Below are positions 62,201-64,000 of a stretch of DNA of 64,000 bases, one piece after another (the first letter of the stretch is position 1; every line of letters starts with the position of its first letter). Source of the DNA: Dipteris shenzhenensis (lineage: Eukaryota; Polypodiophyta; Polypodiopsida; Gleicheniales); NCBI GenBank assembly GCA_047967505.1, contig CM106538.1; one strand, given 5' to 3'. Under the pieces are notes generated by a model. That model worked only from the letters and a program-made list of their open reading frames with translations, was not told where the DNA came from and did no database searches. The translations under genes and the position numbers were made by a program.

Positions 62201-63607
62201 ATCCCCCTCTGTTAAGAGTGGACACTGAAAGGAGATTTTTGGTTATGCCAGGCACATATAAGACATCAGAAAGTCTGAAAATTGAGCCATCAATTGCAGT
62301 GAGCTCAACTTCTCCTGTGCCACGTACTGAATATGAGGAGTTGTTGGCACAAGTGACTTTCTTACCAACAGGAGGTGGATGCAAGGAAGTAAAAAGACAC
62401 TTCCTAGAAGTGATGTGCTTGGATGCACCGCTATCAAAATACCATGTGTTCAGTGTTTCATTAACACTGAAAGTAGATGCATCTGTAGAAGAGTCAAAGC
62501 TGCAAGTCAAAAAAGCATATGTATCATCACTGCAAGAGGCTGTACTATCCCAAGCATCTGGAACAGCCAACCTAGAATCTGAAATGCAAGATAAAAAGGC
62601 ATAATCTTGACCAACAAAGTTGGCTGTAGCATCCCCACTATCAGATGCACAAGGGGCTGAATCTGAAACAGCCATTCCTGAGCTGTTTTTCTTTTCTTTT
62701 GCAATCCTTTTCCTGCATTCTGCTATGTGATGACCTGGCTTTTTGTAGTAGTGACAAAAACCCTTCTTTTTGGGCTTACTTGCATCACTTTTAGCCTTTT
62801 GTGAAGGCTGTCCTGACCCACTGGAAGGCTGATTTGCTGCTGTCTTTGCCTGTCCCTTTGTTTTTGATTTAAATTTTGAGAGCATGGCTTGTTCACCTGC
62901 ACATGAAGCCAAATTTTTCCTGGTCTGCTGTTCCTGAAGCAGAAGTCCTATCAACTCATGAAAAGTGAGAGGATTTGCACCCCCCCTCAATGATAAATTC
63001 AGCGAAGTGTGAAAGCTGAGATAAGACTCAGGAAGAGAATTCAGAGTGGTTGTAATCATCTCTGAATCAGGAATAATTTCATCTATGTTTAACAATTGCT
63101 CTCTGAGATCCTGTAGCTTTGTGAGGTGGACTGACATGGAGTCACCCTCCTCCATATGGTATTGCTCAACTCTCTTTTTAAGAAAGATACCCTGGCATCA
63201 TTCCGTGCTGCATACATGCTTTCCAAAATATCCCACGCTGCCCTGGAGGTCTTACACGACCGGATATGCGGAATGATTGATCTTTTCACTGAAAGAGAGA
63301 TGCATGACAAGGCTAAGGCATCCCGTGAATCCCATCTTTTCTGCTCTGGAGTATTGACTGTAGCTGCACCAACAACTTGTCCTGCAGCTGCACCCTGTGC
63401 ACGACCTCTTCCACCTCCTTGCTGAGGAGGGGTAGCAGGTGCAATATCTGCTGGTCGGATTTCATCCCCATTGACATAATCCCATAAATTGCGAGAAATC
63501 AGAATATTACGTACCATGAAACTCCAGAGGGAGTAGTTGGTACCATCCAACTTGTCTTCCTGTGAAAGACCACCGAACTGGAACTCATTCTGATTTTGAT
63601 GGGCCAT
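59264..63607 (-). pseudogene. Copia-3 Gag-Pol, two frameshifts and two nonsense changes
   Basis: ATG at 63607 (MAHQNQNEFQFGG). Compared with Copia-2: a 1-base deletion near 63160 after RELSNT; a 1-base insertion in a T run near 61425 (MCANYI then shift); CGA to TGA at 60518-60520; CAG to TAG at 59687-59689. The zinc knuckle is also hit: CHYYKKPGHHIAEC, second Cys to Tyr. Protease WYFDSGASKHITS, integrase, LLYVDDLLLTG and RNase H motifs remain readable. Protein similarity to Copia-2 is very high, so decay is recent. Confidence 0.95.
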
Positions 63608-64000
63608 ATCTGAGAAAGAGATTGAAGCAGATACAAAGCTGAATTCCCTTACTGGGAATAAAATGCACAACTCCCAAAAACACAGCCAAGCACGGCGGGC
63701 TGTATATGCAACTTAGATTTCTGTACTTGAGCTGTCAGAAATCTGTCCAAGCATCAAACACTCTCCAAAATCTGCCAATAGTGTTCCAAACACTCCAAGA
63801 AAGGCAGTATGTACTGAATACTCCAAAAAATGCTCTCTCAACACAAAAGCCCCAATTTGTGGCTAGAAATTGCAGCCAGAAAGGGACAAAATTACTAAAA
63901 ACCCCAAATCTGCAATTTTTAAACAAAAGCCCCAAATTTCAGACTAGATCTGCAATTTTGCTCCAGATGTAGCTCCAAAATTGCACAATGATTGCAATGT
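63608..64000 (-). other. Copia-3 leader (partial)
   Basis: Reads nearly as the Copia-2 leader 29495-29885 on the other strand. The part that would match the GTAC array is beyond the window. Confidence 0.9.

Larger units (their letters stand above)
58954..64000 (-). mobile_element. Copia-3, minus-strand copia element, right end outside window
   Basis: Same family as Copia-2 throughout LTR, coding region and leader. The order on the minus strand is leader (64000-63608), polyprotein, polypurine tract and 3' LTR. Two frameshifts and two stops mark it as a pseudo-element. Its 5' LTR should lie about 580 bases beyond the window. CTAGG at 58949-58953 is the candidate target duplication. Confidence 0.95.

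Overview
The window is nuclear DNA from a land plant with a large, repeat-rich genome; a fern, gymnosperm or similar non-angiosperm would fit, but nothing in the sequence fixes the clade. I found no bacterial operons, tRNA, rRNA or CRISPR. Almost all coding potential belongs to LTR retrotransposons (Ty1/copia and Ty3/gypsy) and LINEs, many nested in each other and most broken.

The only host gene I can support is split over the plus strand: four consecutive exons of a WD40-repeat protein of the WDR89/GIGANTUS1 (GTS1) type at 15602-15809, 42953-43051, 43204-43278 and 49684-49794. All four have GT-AG borders and join in frame. They imply introns of about 27.1 kb, 152 bp and 6.4 kb, plus an intron or gene end of at least 14 kb to the right. 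The first exon(s) and the C-terminal half were not found. Most elements between 15.8 and 64 kb therefore probably sit in introns of this gene.

Layout. 1-4.43 kb: copia element (Copia-1), nearly whole pol, 3' LTR with a 28-bp perfect palindrome. 4.44-9.3 kb: degenerate Tat-like gypsy element with two RNase H domains but no integrase core, then a long LTR with 178-bp tandem repeats. 9.49-15.3 kb: 5'-truncated LINE pieces and unidentified repeats. 15.6 kb: WD40 exon. 16-23.5 kb: decayed repeat sequence with small LINE and gypsy remnants. 23.53-28.65 kb: long minus-strand LINE (LINE-A), cut by a complete, apparently young copia element (Copia-2, 28646-34533; TSD TAGGT; LTRs differ at one position; 1447-aa open polyprotein; leader packed with GTAC motifs). 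34.5-41.9 kb: the rest of LINE-A, a lone 5' LTR with primer-binding site, low-complexity DNA, LINE pieces and a deleted copia derivative. 42.4-49.8 kb: three WD40 exons with repeats between them. 51-58 kb: LINE-D (plus) and a long LINE-B (minus, with ORF1). 58.4-64 kb: a three-level nest, with Copia-3 (minus, close relative of Copia-2, pseudogenised) inside a LINE inside a copia fragment.

How it fits together: the host gene persists with intact exons while its introns take up elements on both strands. Copia-2 (sense to the gene) and Copia-3 (antisense) form a 4.9-kb near-identical inverted pair which, if co-transcribed, could fold into long double-stranded RNA. I see no gene cluster that is clearly a new system. 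The most unusual sequences are the GTAC array, the inverted repeats placed in every copia LTR, and the giant intron.
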